NCBI GenBank assembly: GCA_964631725.1 | Contig: CAZVYX010000001.1 | Span: forward strand, 251,712 to 315,711 | Length of the DNA: 64,000 nt | Source: GCA-2731375 sp964631725 | GTDB lineage: Bacteria; Pseudomonadota; Alphaproteobacteria; GCA-2731375 | Direction: 5' to 3' | Shown: positions 35,129 through 43,668 of the stretch, one piece after another | Position numbering within the stretch: position 1 is the first letter of the stretch | Layout of the letters: each line of letters starts with the position of its first letter | Notes under the pieces: model-generated | The model's input: the letters and a program-made list of their open reading frames with translations, nothing else | The model's database searches: none | What the model was told of the DNA's origin: nothing | Translations under genes and position numbers: made by a program

Positions 35129-35792
35129 AGTCCCAAAGCTTTACTTCCTTGCCTTCGGCCCTCAGATCCTCGGCCTTTTTCTGCAGCCAATGCTGGAAAT
35201 TCGGCTGGCTGATGTAGCCCTTGTCGCGCACGTAGACAAAGCTGTGATGGAAGTGAAACGGTTTCCAATAGCCCATCAGCCGCCAGACCTCGATATCACC
35301 GCCGGGCGCAGCGCTATTTTTTGCCATGGTCTTGGGCAGGAAGCTGAGGGTAGGGGTAAATTGAACCCGCCATTTGCGGGCCAGCTTCTTCTCGCTCAAA
35401 ACCTCGCCATCGAAATCCGTGACCTCGCGATCGCCCCATAAATTAAGCTGCAATACGACGAAATGCTCGGTGATGTAGCTGACCGTCTCGGCTATTCGCA
35501 AATTCACCCGGTGCATTTCGCGGCAATAGGGACAACCGCGCTGCTCCCAAAAGATCACCAGTTGCTTGTTCATCGCTGCCGCCTCGGCGGCATCATCGCG
35601 CAGATCAAGGAAGGAATTCAGAAACCAGGGCTGGACATGCATGCCCTCTTCATTGACCTCCGGCGGGGGCAGCTTGCCGGATTGTTCCGCGTGTCCACCG
35701 TTGATGGATACTTGATAGGCCAGCAGGACAAAGAGGCATAGCCTCAGTATTGCGAACGGAATTCGTCGGCCATCCTGTATTTCTTCACCCAT
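35127..35792 (-). CDS. soxW: SoxW thioredoxin-like protein
   Basis: SoxW is a periplasmic thioredoxin that receives electrons from SoxV/CcdA. The 221-residue protein has an N-terminal hydrophobic export segment (FAILRLCLFVLLAYQVSI). Its thioredoxin fold carries EQRGCPYCREMH as the redox motif near residue 87-90 and FTPTLSFLPK as the cis-proline loop. It is divergent from soxX, as in Paracoccus, and the 239-bp space between them carries one of the proposed operators. Confidence 0.88.
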   Translation of the reverse strand: MGEEIQDGRRIPFAILRLCLFVLLAYQVSINGGHAEQSGKLPPPEVNEEGMHVQPWFLNSFLDLRDDAAEAAAMNKQLVIFWEQRGCPYCREMHRVNLRIAETVSYITEHFVVLQLNLWGDREVTDFDGEVLSEKKLARKWRVQFTPTLSFLPKTMAKNSAAPGGDIEVWRLMGYWKPFHFHHSFVYVRDKGYISQPNFQHWLQKKAEDLRAEGKEVKLWD

Positions 35793-35874
35793 GTCCAGCT
35801 TCCCCTGCGTTCCGTGCCCATGGCGGGCGATATCATCAATTTTGAGATGCTTAACATAATCACAATAGTTTGAT

Positions 35875-35896
35875 CATTTGCAATATTTCATATATG
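35875..35896 (-). promoter_or_regulatory. Putative ArsR-type operator, copy 4 (soxW-soxX)
   Basis: Read on the + strand this is CATTTGC-N8-ATATATG, again 7-8-7. Its left arm is the exact complement of GCAAATG, and the right arm is a weaker match to GCATATG. It lies 82 bp from the soxW start and 135 bp from soxX. A separate perfect inverted repeat, ATTTCAT-N5-ATGAAAT, overlaps it at 35885-35903. Confidence 0.5.
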
Positions 35897-36031
35897 ATGA
35901 AATTCGATTGAATGTTCTCACTCTTGTCCGTTTTTTTCCAACGGCGAGAAATGGGAGTTTTCAATCCAATCAAATGGGGAAGATCTTGAAGATAACCCTG
36001 AAAATTGACGTGAAACAGGCGAGGTCTGATT

Positions 36032-36493
36032 GTGAAAATTACAGCAACTGCGATGGCGTTCGCAGTGGCGGGGATGCTTGTTGCGATACCCGCCGCCGCG
36101 GAAACAAAGGCGTCTCTGGTAAAGTTTGAGGTCACCAAAGGGGAAAGCATCGCGCAATCCCTGACCGGGCAGCCGGGCGATCCGGTCAAGGGCCGCGCCC
36201 TGGCTATTCATCGGAAAAAGGGCAATTGTCTAGCCTGCCATGCCATGCCGGCGCCGGAGCAACAGTTCCATGGCAATATCGGCCCGGACTTGGCCGGCGT
36301 CGCGGATCGATACAATGCGGGCGAGCTTCGTCTGCGGCTGGTGGATGCGACCATTGTCAACAAGGACACCATTATGCCGGCGTTCTACCGCAATGCCGGC
36401 CTGCACCGCGTGCTGAAGAAATTCAAGGGCAAGACGGTGCTGAGCGCCCAGGAAATCGAGGACATCCTCGCCTATCTGCTGACCCTAAAATAG
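36032..36493 (+). CDS. soxX: SoxX cytochrome c subunit
   Basis: SoxX is the monohaem subunit of SoxXA, which conjugates thiosulfate to SoxYZ in the periplasm. The 153-residue protein has a signal peptide (ATAMAFAVAGMLVAIPAAA) and one haem site CLACH near residue 68. Further on are GPDLAGVADRY and the axial methionine region TIMPAFYR. The start codon is GTG. It heads the soxXYZAB operon. Confidence 0.94.
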   Translation: MKITATAMAFAVAGMLVAIPAAAETKASLVKFEVTKGESIAQSLTGQPGDPVKGRALAIHRKKGNCLACHAMPAPEQQFHGNIGPDLAGVADRYNAGELRLRLVDATIVNKDTIMPAFYRNAGLHRVLKKFKGKTVLSAQEIEDILAYLLTLK

Positions 36494-36524
36494 ACAACAA
36501 CACCAACATGATTGAGGTGAGAGT

Positions 36525-37004
36525 ATGCTAACGAAAGTGAACATGACGGCGCTTGGACGGCGCGATGCGTTGCGTTTGGCCGGGGCCGGCGCGGCGGCGT
36601 TTGTCGCTGCGTCCCTATTGCCGAATCTGGCCCAGGCCGATGCCGGGAAGGCGGCCAAGGCGATCAAGGAAATCACCGGCGGCAAGGCCCTCCAGCAAGG
36701 CCGCATCACCCTGGAACTGCCGCAAATTGCCGAAAACGGTAATACGGTGCCCATCGCCTTCGAGGTGGAGAGCCCGATGACCGATGCCGATCACGTCAAG
36801 GCGGTGCACATCTTCGCCGATGGCAACCCGATACCCTACGTGGCCAGCGTACGCTTTTCGCCCGCCTCCGGCCGGGCCCGCGCCGCCACTCGGATGCGCA
36901 TGGCAAAGACCCAGAACGTGATCGCGGTGGCCGAGATGAGCGATGGCTCGGTCTATATGGCTAAGTCCGAGGTCAAGGTCACCATTGGCGGCTGCGGCGG
37001 CTGA
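36525..37004 (+). CDS. soxY: SoxY sulfur carrier subunit
   Basis: SoxY carries the intermediates of thiosulfate oxidation on a C-terminal cysteine. The 159-residue precursor has a twin-arginine signal (GRRDALRLAGAGAAAFVA) and ends in the diagnostic GGCGG swinging arm, with the active cysteine at residue 157. The mature core shows VPIAFEVESPM and HIFADGNPIPYVASVRF, typical of the family. It is exported folded with SoxZ. Confidence 0.96.
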   Translation: MLTKVNMTALGRRDALRLAGAGAAAFVAASLLPNLAQADAGKAAKAIKEITGGKALQQGRITLELPQIAENGNTVPIAFEVESPMTDADHVKAVHIFADGNPIPYVASVRFSPASGRARAATRMRMAKTQNVIAVAEMSDGSVYMAKSEVKVTIGGCGG

Positions 37005-37026
37005 GTTTAGAAGAGGGAAAAGTACA

Positions 37027-37356
37027 ATGGCGAAAAGCAAAGCCCGCGTGAAGGTGCCGAAGTCAGTCAAGAAAGGCGAGGTCTTTCAGGTCAAGACCTT
37101 GGTCTCCCACAAGATGGAGTCCGGCCAGCGCAAGAACAAGAAGACCGGCAAGAAGATCCCCCGGATGATCATCAACAAGTTCATCTGTACCTATAACGGC
37201 AGCGTCGTCTTCGAAAGCGACTGGCATCCGGCGATTTCGGCGAATCCGTACATGGCGTTCTATGTCAAGGCGGACAAGAGCGGCGAGCTGAACTTCAAAT
37301 GGACCGATGATAAGGGCCAGACCATCGAGAAAACGGCGTCAATCACCGTCAAATGA
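37027..37356 (+). CDS. soxZ: SoxZ partner of SoxY
   Basis: SoxZ is the 109-residue partner that forms the SoxYZ heterodimer. It has no signal peptide and is thought to be exported together with SoxY by the Tat system. Characteristic segments are KGEVFQVKTLVSHKMESGQR and NKFICTYNGSVVF. The ATG at 37027 is used; the longer frame from 36943 lies within soxY. Confidence 0.95.
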   Translation: MAKSKARVKVPKSVKKGEVFQVKTLVSHKMESGQRKNKKTGKKIPRMIINKFICTYNGSVVFESDWHPAISANPYMAFYVKADKSGELNFKWTDDKGQTIEKTASITVK

Positions 37357-37407
37357 TGCGCCGGACTCTCAGGGGAACTGAACAAGATAAGCAGGGAGAA
37401 TGCAGTA

Positions 37408-38217
37408 ATGGGCATCAAGAAAAAATTGAGCCTATCCGTGTTGTTGGCGGTATTTGCGGTTGTCGGCGGATATGGCGTCACCGCCAGTGCCAAGGATTGG
37501 GGCAAGTACCAATCCGGGGAACAGCTTAGCGGTTATACCTATGCGACCAAGGAAACCCGCGCCATGCAGGACGATGATTTTGCCAATCCGTCGTACATTT
37601 GGATGGATCAGGGCGAGGAACTTTGGTCAAAGGTGGAAGGAAGTGCCGGAAAGTCCTGCGCCTCCTGCCATGAAGCCGCCGCCGACAGCATGAAGGGCGT
37701 GGCGACGCGTTATCCAACGTTTGATAAGTCGCTGGGCAAATTGAAGAACATCGAGCAGCAAATCAACATCTGCCGCAAGGAACAGATGGGCGCGAAACCC
37801 TTCAAGTGGGAATCAAGCAAGATGCTGGCCATGTCCGCCTACGTAAATAGCCAATCCCGCGACATGGCAATGAATGTCAAGATCGACGGCCCGGCGGCGC
37901 CGTTCTTCGAGAAAGGCAAGGCCTTTTACAATCAACGCCGCGGCCAACTGAATCTGGCCTGCAAACATTGCCACGAAGACAATGCCGGCAATATGGCGCG
38001 GGCCAATTTGCTCAGCCAGGGACAGGGCAACGGCTTTCCCCTGTATCGTCTGAAGTGGCAAAAACTGGGTTCCCTGCATCGGCGGTTCCGCGGCTGTAAC
38101 AAGAATATCCGCGCGACGCCCTATGGCTATGGGTCCGACGAGTACGTCAATCTGGAACTGTATGTCGGCTGGCGTGGACGGGGCCTGCCGGTTGAAACGC
38201 CGGCGGTCCGCAACTGA
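37408..38217 (+). CDS. soxA: SoxA diheme cytochrome c subunit
   Basis: SoxA is the catalytic subunit of SoxXA. The 269-residue precursor has a signal peptide (LSVLLAVFAVVGGYGVTASA) and two CxxCH haem motifs, CASCH (84-88) and CKHCH (185-189), making it a diheme type. The catalytic cysteine that becomes a persulfide haem ligand is Cys230 in FRGCNKNIRA. It follows soxZ and precedes soxB. Confidence 0.95.
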   Translation: MGIKKKLSLSVLLAVFAVVGGYGVTASAKDWGKYQSGEQLSGYTYATKETRAMQDDDFANPSYIWMDQGEELWSKVEGSAGKSCASCHEAAADSMKGVATRYPTFDKSLGKLKNIEQQINICRKEQMGAKPFKWESSKMLAMSAYVNSQSRDMAMNVKIDGPAAPFFEKGKAFYNQRRGQLNLACKHCHEDNAGNMARANLLSQGQGNGFPLYRLKWQKLGSLHRRFRGCNKNIRATPYGYGSDEYVNLELYVGWRGRGLPVETPAVRN

Positions 38218-38334
38218 ACCGGCACCGGGTCATGTAAGGAAGACCGATCAGATAAGGGGGTGCGGCATGATCTCGCATCCCCTTTTTCTTTTTGATGCCA
38301 TCCCGTTCGCCGGCCATAAGGAAAACCACAGCAA

Positions 38335-40020
38335 ATGTTGGATCGCCGTCAGTTTCTTCAGGTTGCCGCCGCCACCGCCGCCCTGACGGGCGGGTCCGGA
38401 TCGATCTCGCGGATCGCGGCGGCACAGAGCTTGTCCCAGGACGACCTGCTCGCCTTCAAGCCGGTTGGCCAGGTCAGCCTTCTGAATTTCACCGACTGCC
38501 ATGCGCAATTGGTGCCGCTTTTTTATCGGGAACCTTCCATCAATCTCGGCGTCGGCGCCGCCAGGGGCAGGCCGCCGCACATCACTGGCGGCGAATTGCT
38601 CAGGCATTTCGGTCTGCCCTCGAAATCGGCGGCGGCGCATGCCTTCTCCAGCGAAGATTTTGCGGCCCTGGCCCGTTCCTACGGCCGCATCGGCGGCATG
38701 GACCGCATGGCGACCCTGATCAAGGCGATCCGAGCCGAGCGCCCGGACCGAACCTTGCTGCTTGACGGCGGTGATACCTGGCAGGGTTCCTACACCGCGC
38801 TCAAGAGCGAGGGCGCCGATATGGTCGAGGTGATGAACGCAATGGGGGTCGACGCCATGACCGCGCATTGGGAATTTACCTATGGCGTCCAACGGGTGGA
38901 GGAGTTGAAAGACCAGCTTGCGTTCCCATTCCTGGCCGGCAATGTCCGCGACACCGAATGGGAAGAGGAAGTCTTCGACAGCACCAAGGTTTTCGACCGG
39001 GGCGGCATCAGGATCGCCGTGATCGGCCAGGCCTTTCCCTACACGCCCGTGGCAAACCCGCGCTATTTGATCCCGGGGTGGTCGTTTGGCATTCGCGAGC
39101 GGTTGCTGGCCAAGCGTGTACAGCAGGCCCGCGATGGCGGCGCCGATCTGGTGGTTTTGCTGAGCCATAACGGGTTTGACGTGGACAAGAAACTGGCCAG
39201 CCGGGTCAAGGGCATCGACGTTCTGTTCAGCGGCCATACCCATGACGCGGTGCCCGAGGTCGTCAAGATCGGCGATACATTGATGGTGGCCTCGGGGTCA
39301 CATGGCAAATTCCTCGCCCGGCTGGATGTCGAGGTGAAGGGTGGCAGGGTCGTCGACTACGGCTTTCGCCTGATCCCCATTTTTGCCGACGCCATCACGC
39401 CTGATCCGGAAATTGCCGCCCTGATCGAGAAGATCCGCGCACCGCATCTGGCTGATATGACGAAAGTTTTGGGCAAGACCGAGGGCTTGCTCTACCGCCG
39501 GGGCAATTTCAACGGCACCTTCGACGATCTGATCTGCGATGCCTTGCTGGAGCGCAGGGACGCGGAAATCGCCCTCTCGCCAGGTTTTCGCTGGGGCGCC
39601 AGCCTGCTGCCGGGACAACAGATCACGCTGGAGGACATCCATAGTCAGACCGCCATCACCTATCCCACGGTCTACCGCAATCAAATGACCGGCGCATTCC
39701 TCAGGGAAATTCTGGAAGACGTGGCGGACAATCTGTTCAACCCCGATCCCTATTATCAACAGGGCGGCGATATGGTTCGGGTGGGCGGCATGAGCTATCA
39801 TATTGACATCAACAAGCCCATCGGTCAGCGCATATCGCGTATGACACTGTTGAAGACGGGCCAGCCGATTGAAGCTGCCAAGGAGTATACGGTGGCGGGC
39901 TGGGCCTCCGTCAATCCGGACGTCGAGGGCCCGGCGGTTTATGACCTGGTTGCCGAATATATCGCGGCGAAAAAGGAAATCCCGGCCCTGGAGCGCAATA
40001 TGGTAACGGTAGCGGGATAG
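38335..40020 (+). CDS. soxB: SoxB sulfate thiol esterase
   Basis: SoxB hydrolyses the sulfate group from SoxYZ-bound intermediates in the periplasm, using a dimanganese centre. The 561-residue precursor has a Tat-type leader (MLDRRQFLQVAAATAAL). Its metallophosphoesterase-like motifs are NFTDCHAQL, LLDGGDTWQGS and FSGHTHDAVPE. The length and motifs are standard. The gene is followed by ccdA/soxV rather than soxCD, pointing to the truncated Sox pathway that leaves zero-valent sulfur. Confidence 0.95.
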   Translation: MLDRRQFLQVAAATAALTGGSGSISRIAAAQSLSQDDLLAFKPVGQVSLLNFTDCHAQLVPLFYREPSINLGVGAARGRPPHITGGELLRHFGLPSKSAAAHAFSSEDFAALARSYGRIGGMDRMATLIKAIRAERPDRTLLLDGGDTWQGSYTALKSEGADMVEVMNAMGVDAMTAHWEFTYGVQRVEELKDQLAFPFLAGNVRDTEWEEEVFDSTKVFDRGGIRIAVIGQAFPYTPVANPRYLIPGWSFGIRERLLAKRVQQARDGGADLVVLLSHNGFDVDKKLASRVKGIDVLFSGHTHDAVPEVVKIGDTLMVASGSHGKFLARLDVEVKGGRVVDYGFRLIPIFADAITPDPEIAALIEKIRAPHLADMTKVLGKTEGLLYRRGNFNGTFDDLICDALLERRDAEIALSPGFRWGASLLPGQQITLEDIHSQTAITYPTVYRNQMTGAFLREILEDVADNLFNPDPYYQQGGDMVRVGGMSYHIDINKPIGQRISRMTLLKTGQPIEAAKEYTVAGWASVNPDVEGPAVYDLVAEYIAAKKEIPALERNMVTVAG

Positions 40021-40078
40021 CGCCGGCCGGCTGGGCTGAACAACAATCCGTCTGGATGAAACAACTGGGATGAGGTGA

Positions 40079-40822
40079 GTGGGTGGATTTGATGTTTCCC
40101 TTGCCGGTGCGTTCGCCGCTGGGGTCCTAAGTTTTCTATCGCCCTGCGTCTTGCCGCTGGTACCGCCCTATCTGTGTTTCCTCGGCGGCGTCAGCCTGGA
40201 GGAGATGACCGGCAAGGAGAGCGGCGACCGCCGGCTTTGGCGCCGGGTGCTTCTCTCCGCCCTGCTGTTCGTACTAGGCTTCTCCACCGTCTTTATCACT
40301 CTGGGTGCGACGGCAAGCCTGCTGGGTGAAGTGCTGGCGGACAATATCGAAATCCTGACCAGGATATCCGGCGTCATAATCATCGTGCTGGGCCTGCATT
40401 TTCTGGGGCTTTTCAAGCTCGCTTTTCTGAACCGCGATATCCGCTTCCAGGGACCCGCGCGTCCCATCAGATGGCTTGGCGCCTATGTCATCGGCCTGGC
40501 CTTCGCCTTTGGCTGGACACCCTGTGTCGGCCCCGTGCTGGCAGCGGTCCTGATGGTGGCAGGCAATGAGAGCTCGGTGAACCACGGTGTCGGCCTGCTA
40601 TCGGTTTTCTCCCTCGGCCTCGGCCTGCCGTTCCTGCTGGCGGCGGCGATGATGAAACCCTTCATGGCCCTGATGGTGCATTTCCGGCGGAGGATGATCT
40701 GGATCGAACGGGGGATCGGCGGCTTGCTGGTGCTCACCGGGATACTTTTTCTCAGCGGTACGTTTGGCGAGTTGGGCTTTTGGCTGCTGGAAGCGCTGCC
40801 GATCCTCGGTCGTATCGGCTGA
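40079..40822 (+). CDS. CcdA/SoxV-family thiol-electron transporter
   Basis: This 247-residue membrane protein belongs to the CcdA/SoxV family, which moves electrons from cytoplasmic thioredoxin to periplasmic partners such as SoxW and SoxS. It has six membrane segments and the redox cysteines in SFLSPCVLPLVPPY and GWTPCVGPVLAAV. GTG at 40079 is the start. In Paracoccus soxV lies beside soxW; here it follows soxB, so it may serve Sox activation, cytochrome maturation or both. Confidence 0.85.
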   Translation: MGGFDVSLAGAFAAGVLSFLSPCVLPLVPPYLCFLGGVSLEEMTGKESGDRRLWRRVLLSALLFVLGFSTVFITLGATASLLGEVLADNIEILTRISGVIIIVLGLHFLGLFKLAFLNRDIRFQGPARPIRWLGAYVIGLAFAFGWTPCVGPVLAAVLMVAGNESSVNHGVGLLSVFSLGLGLPFLLAAAMMKPFMALMVHFRRRMIWIERGIGGLLVLTGILFLSGTFGELGFWLLEALPILGRIG

Positions 40823-40856
40823 TGTTGCCGATTGGCACAAAACAAAGGAAACGGGC

Positions 40857-40874
40857 CGCCACTGCTAGGTGGCG
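40857..40874. terminator. Short hairpin between convergent genes
   Basis: A perfect 6-bp stem CGCCAC-tgctag-GTGGCG lies in the 80-bp space between the ccdA/soxV gene and the convergent rhodanese gene. There is no T-tract, so the terminator role is suggested by position only. Confidence 0.35.
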
Positions 40875-40902
40875 ACCCTCTGGTTCCAGTGAAAAGCCGA
40901 GA

Positions 40903-41496
40903 CTACATGGAGCCTTCGACCACCGTAAGTCCGACTGATTCCCAGCCCTGCATTCCACCTCTGTAGTAGAGGATCTTGCCTGCCGGATAGCCTTCGCGCA
41001 GCATCGCCCGAATGGCGGTCGGCGACTGGCCGCACCACAGTCCGTTGCAGAACAACAGAACAGTCTTGGCATTGGCGCAGTTCCACTTGTCGCCTGACTT
41101 GGTGCAGCCGAGTTCATTCAGCCGGCCGGCGACCTGCGTGAAGGGGATATTCTTGGCCGAGGGGATGGTGCCCCGAACGTGCCATTCCACAGTACGGGCA
41201 TCAATGATCGTCCCCTTTTTGTCCCTGAGGAATTCGACAACCTCAAGCTCGCCAACTGTCTTGACGCCGGGTGCGACCTGCATCGGTTGAACACAAAAAG
41301 GTGGACATTTGCGCGAAGTCTTCGCGAACGCCGGATTGATCGTGTTGTTCTTGTCCGGATTGCGCTTGATAACAACATTGCCGTCTTCCGTGGCAACGTT
41401 AATCGAAGCAATCTCCTTGGTGATGCGGACCTCGGCCGCCATCGCCGATACCGAACCTAGGCAGAACGCCAGCGCCACCGCTAAAAATAGTTTCAT
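40903..41496 (-). CDS. Exported rhodanese-domain protein
   Basis: This is a 197-residue single-domain rhodanese with a signal peptide (MKLFLAVALAFCLGSVSAMA). The rhodanese fold is visible from GTIIDARTVEWHVRGTIPSA to the end. The expected active-site cysteine is in LLFCNGLWCGQS, followed by YYRGGMQGWES. Extra cysteines (KCPPFC, CTKSGDKWNC) precede it. It should act on sulfane sulfur in the periplasm. A small acidic exported protein is encoded 93 bp upstream on the same strand. Confidence 0.85.
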   Translation of the reverse strand: MKLFLAVALAFCLGSVSAMAAEVRITKEIASINVATEDGNVVIKRNPDKNNTINPAFAKTSRKCPPFCVQPMQVAPGVKTVGELEVVEFLRDKKGTIIDARTVEWHVRGTIPSAKNIPFTQVAGRLNELGCTKSGDKWNCANAKTVLLFCNGLWCGQSPTAIRAMLREGYPAGKILYYRGGMQGWESVGLTVVEGSM

Positions 41497-41589
41497 TTCC
41501 CTGTCCTTCCTTTTTGCTGTTTCTCGATGGTTTTCTATTGGTCTTTGGAAACAAATAAACGTGCTCTCGGTCAGCGACCCGCCAGCGGA

Positions 41590-41799
41590 TCAGCAATCAT
41601 CTTCGTCTATCTCGTCATCATCTTCATCTTCGTCTTCTTTTGGCTTGGCTTGCGCAATGGCAAAATCATTCCGGCCATCATGCGGACTGGTTTCCATCAT
41701 ATGCGGATGGACTCCCGCGGGAGGAACTGCCGCACTCAAGTCAGTAGCGGCAAACAGCAACTGCGCCGTCAGAGCAAAGAGAACTACGAATACCTTCAT
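41590..41799 (-). CDS. Small exported acidic protein of unknown function
   Basis: I do not recognise this 69-residue product. It has a good signal peptide (MKVFVVLFALTAQLLFAA) and a short mature part with histidines (HPHMMETSPHDG). The tail is KEDEDEDDDEIDEDDC: a run of acidic residues ending in a cysteine. The start ATG at 41799 is used rather than a TTG one codon before. It could bind metal or act with the neighbouring periplasmic rhodanese; both are guesses. Confidence 0.55.
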   Translation of the reverse strand: MKVFVVLFALTAQLLFAATDLSAAVPPAGVHPHMMETSPHDGRNDFAIAQAKPKEDEDEDDDEIDEDDC

Positions 41800-42374
41800 C
41801 AAGACGATCCCGGATCTGTCATTTGTATCCAGACCTATTCATAACACACAAGAATTAGTGTGGAAATGACCATCGAAGATATCCCGACGCCTCTCTCTCG
41901 GGATGATTCCGTCCGGCCATGGTCTTTTTGTATTCCCGGCTTTCCGTTTCAGCTACGTCTGTTTCAATCTCGAAAACGGTGATTGACCTTGAGGGCGCTC
42001 GCTTCTTGCCGCGGGCGGACGCGTGAAAACACGCCCAACATGGTTTCAAACCTTGCCGGCAAGCCCACCCTTGCACCATATATCGGCACCCTTCCTTCCC
42101 ATTCTCGCTGCGGCCGGTGAAGGGCGGCAAAGTCTGATTTCTCATATGCGAAAAATTTTAATTAAAACATTGATAGATCGCCGCAAACTTGACATCCTAG
42201 GAAATGTCATAACGAATTGGGTTATGTACCCGATGTCAAAAGAACAAATGTCGGAGTTGGGGGGACGGGCGCAATGCTGAGCTATAGCAAAGGAATAAGT
42301 GTGACCTGCACAGGTCGCCGGAACGACCCGCGCGCTCCGCGTCGATAATCACGGACTAATATTGAGGTAGATTA
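41800..42374. other. Intergenic region upstream of aprMBA
   Basis: This is about 570 bp with no credible gene; short frames at 41855-42145 and 42023-42280 show no family character. The right part is A/T-rich. It contains a lone CATATGC half-site (42143-42149) of the operator described elsewhere, without the second arm. It also contains a perfect inverted repeat, TGACAT-N8-ATGTCA, at 42190-42209, with a further ATGTCA at 42233-42238. These are candidates for control of the apr operon. Confidence 0.5.
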
Positions 42375-43160
42375 ATGTTTACCAGTAATCCCTTCGCCGA
42401 GCTTTCGGCGTCCATAGCGCCCTCGGTCATGCAGACGTACATCATCGTCATGATTATCCTGGTCGCGGGCGGCACGGTGTACGATACAATTCACAAGAAA
42501 AGCGCCACGTATTTTTTCAACAACTGGCGGAATGCAAAAAAGAAGGGAACGCGGCAAGTCAGTGGCGGTGAAATGGTCTCCCTGGCGGTGCAAACCGCTG
42601 TGGTCGACGGCCTGGCATCCGGTGAATTCTGCAACCCGCGGCGTAGAATTGCCCATCTTCTGACCATGTACGGCTTCCTGATTTACGTGATAACGACCGT
42701 CATCATGGTATTCGGGTACGCGACGCCCACCACGCCCACGCCCGCCATCCTGCCGCAATTGTGGAGCATCGGGGCCCTGTTGGTTTGCCTTGGCGGTTAC
42801 TGGTTCTGGTTTTTCATTCGCGTCGACGTCGCGGCCGAAGGCAATTCACCCCTCCGCATCGTGCGCGCCGACCTATTTATACTTTCGCTTCTCGCGAGCG
42901 TTACCCTAGCTTTGATCTGGGCCTATCTGCAGGCGATGGGCAGTTCATGGACGAACGTTTTTCTCGGTTTGTACCTAATCGCCACGACGGTGCTGTTCGG
43001 CTCGGTTCCGTGGTCCAAATTCTCACATATGTTTTTCAAACCCGCGGCCGCCTTGCAGAAACGGGTGGAGAACGCGAATGGTTCGAGGAGCAACCTGCCG
43101 GCCCCCGCCGACAAGCCGGAAACTCTTGGCAGTCCCCGCGAATTGCCCCGACATTATTAA
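42375..43160 (+). CDS. aprM: AprM, membrane anchor of APS reductase
   Basis: AprM is the membrane protein that links cytoplasmic APS reductase to the quinone pool in many sulfur oxidisers, in place of QmoABC. The 261-residue protein has about five hydrophobic segments and the conserved stretch GEFCNPRRRIAHLLTMYGF. The position directly upstream of aprB and aprA supports the assignment. There is a 43-bp gap to aprB. Confidence 0.88.
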   Translation: MFTSNPFAELSASIAPSVMQTYIIVMIILVAGGTVYDTIHKKSATYFFNNWRNAKKKGTRQVSGGEMVSLAVQTAVVDGLASGEFCNPRRRIAHLLTMYGFLIYVITTVIMVFGYATPTTPTPAILPQLWSIGALLVCLGGYWFWFFIRVDVAAEGNSPLRIVRADLFILSLLASVTLALIWAYLQAMGSSWTNVFLGLYLIATTVLFGSVPWSKFSHMFFKPAAALQKRVENANGSRSNLPAPADKPETLGSPRELPRHY

Positions 43161-43203
43161 TCAGCTCAGCTTTGATCCTAGCTTCAGGAGATAAAGGACC
43201 ACC

Positions 43204-43668
43204 ATGCCGACATTTGTCTATATGACTCGTTGCGACGGCTGCGGACATTGCGTCGATATCTGCCCGTCCGATATTATGCACATCGACACCACTTATCGCC
43301 GCGCTTACAACATCGAACCCAATATGTGCTGGGAATGTTATTCTTGCGTGAAAATGTGTCCGCAAAACGCGATCGACTGCCGCGGGTATGCCGATTTTGC
43401 CCCCCTGGGCCACAGCGTCCGGGCGCTCCGGGAAGAGGAGAAGGGGACCATCTCCTGGAAGATCAAATTCCGGGATGGCCGCGAAAAGAATTTCGAATCT
43501 CCGATCCGGACCACGCCATGGGGGTCGATCAAGGCACCGTCTGATTACCCGGCGCCGTCCGAGGACGCCTTCAAGTCGGAGGAGCTCGCCCACGAGCCGG
43601 AGGCACTCAATATAGAAAAGCTGCCCGCGTTGACCCCGGATCAGCTCAAGCAAGGATTGGTAAAATGA
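43204..43668 (+). CDS. aprB: Adenylylsulfate reductase beta subunit
   Basis: AprB is the electron-transferring iron-sulfur subunit of APS reductase, which in sulfur oxidisers makes APS from sulfite and AMP. The 154-residue protein has two ferredoxin motifs, CDGCGHCVDICPSD and CWECYSCVKMCPQN, and the C-terminal tail typical of AprB. AGGAG lies upstream of the ATG. The stop overlaps the aprA start by 4 bp. Confidence 0.96.
   Translation: MPTFVYMTRCDGCGHCVDICPSDIMHIDTTYRRAYNIEPNMCWECYSCVKMCPQNAIDCRGYADFAPLGHSVRALREEEKGTISWKIKFRDGREKNFESPIRTTPWGSIKAPSDYPAPSEDAFKSEELAHEPEALNIEKLPALTPDQLKQGLVK

Noticed and set aside
42143..42149. Operator copy upstream of aprM
   Set aside because: Only the CATATGC arm is present; the expected second arm after eight bases reads TTAATTA. 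It was noted as a half-site only.
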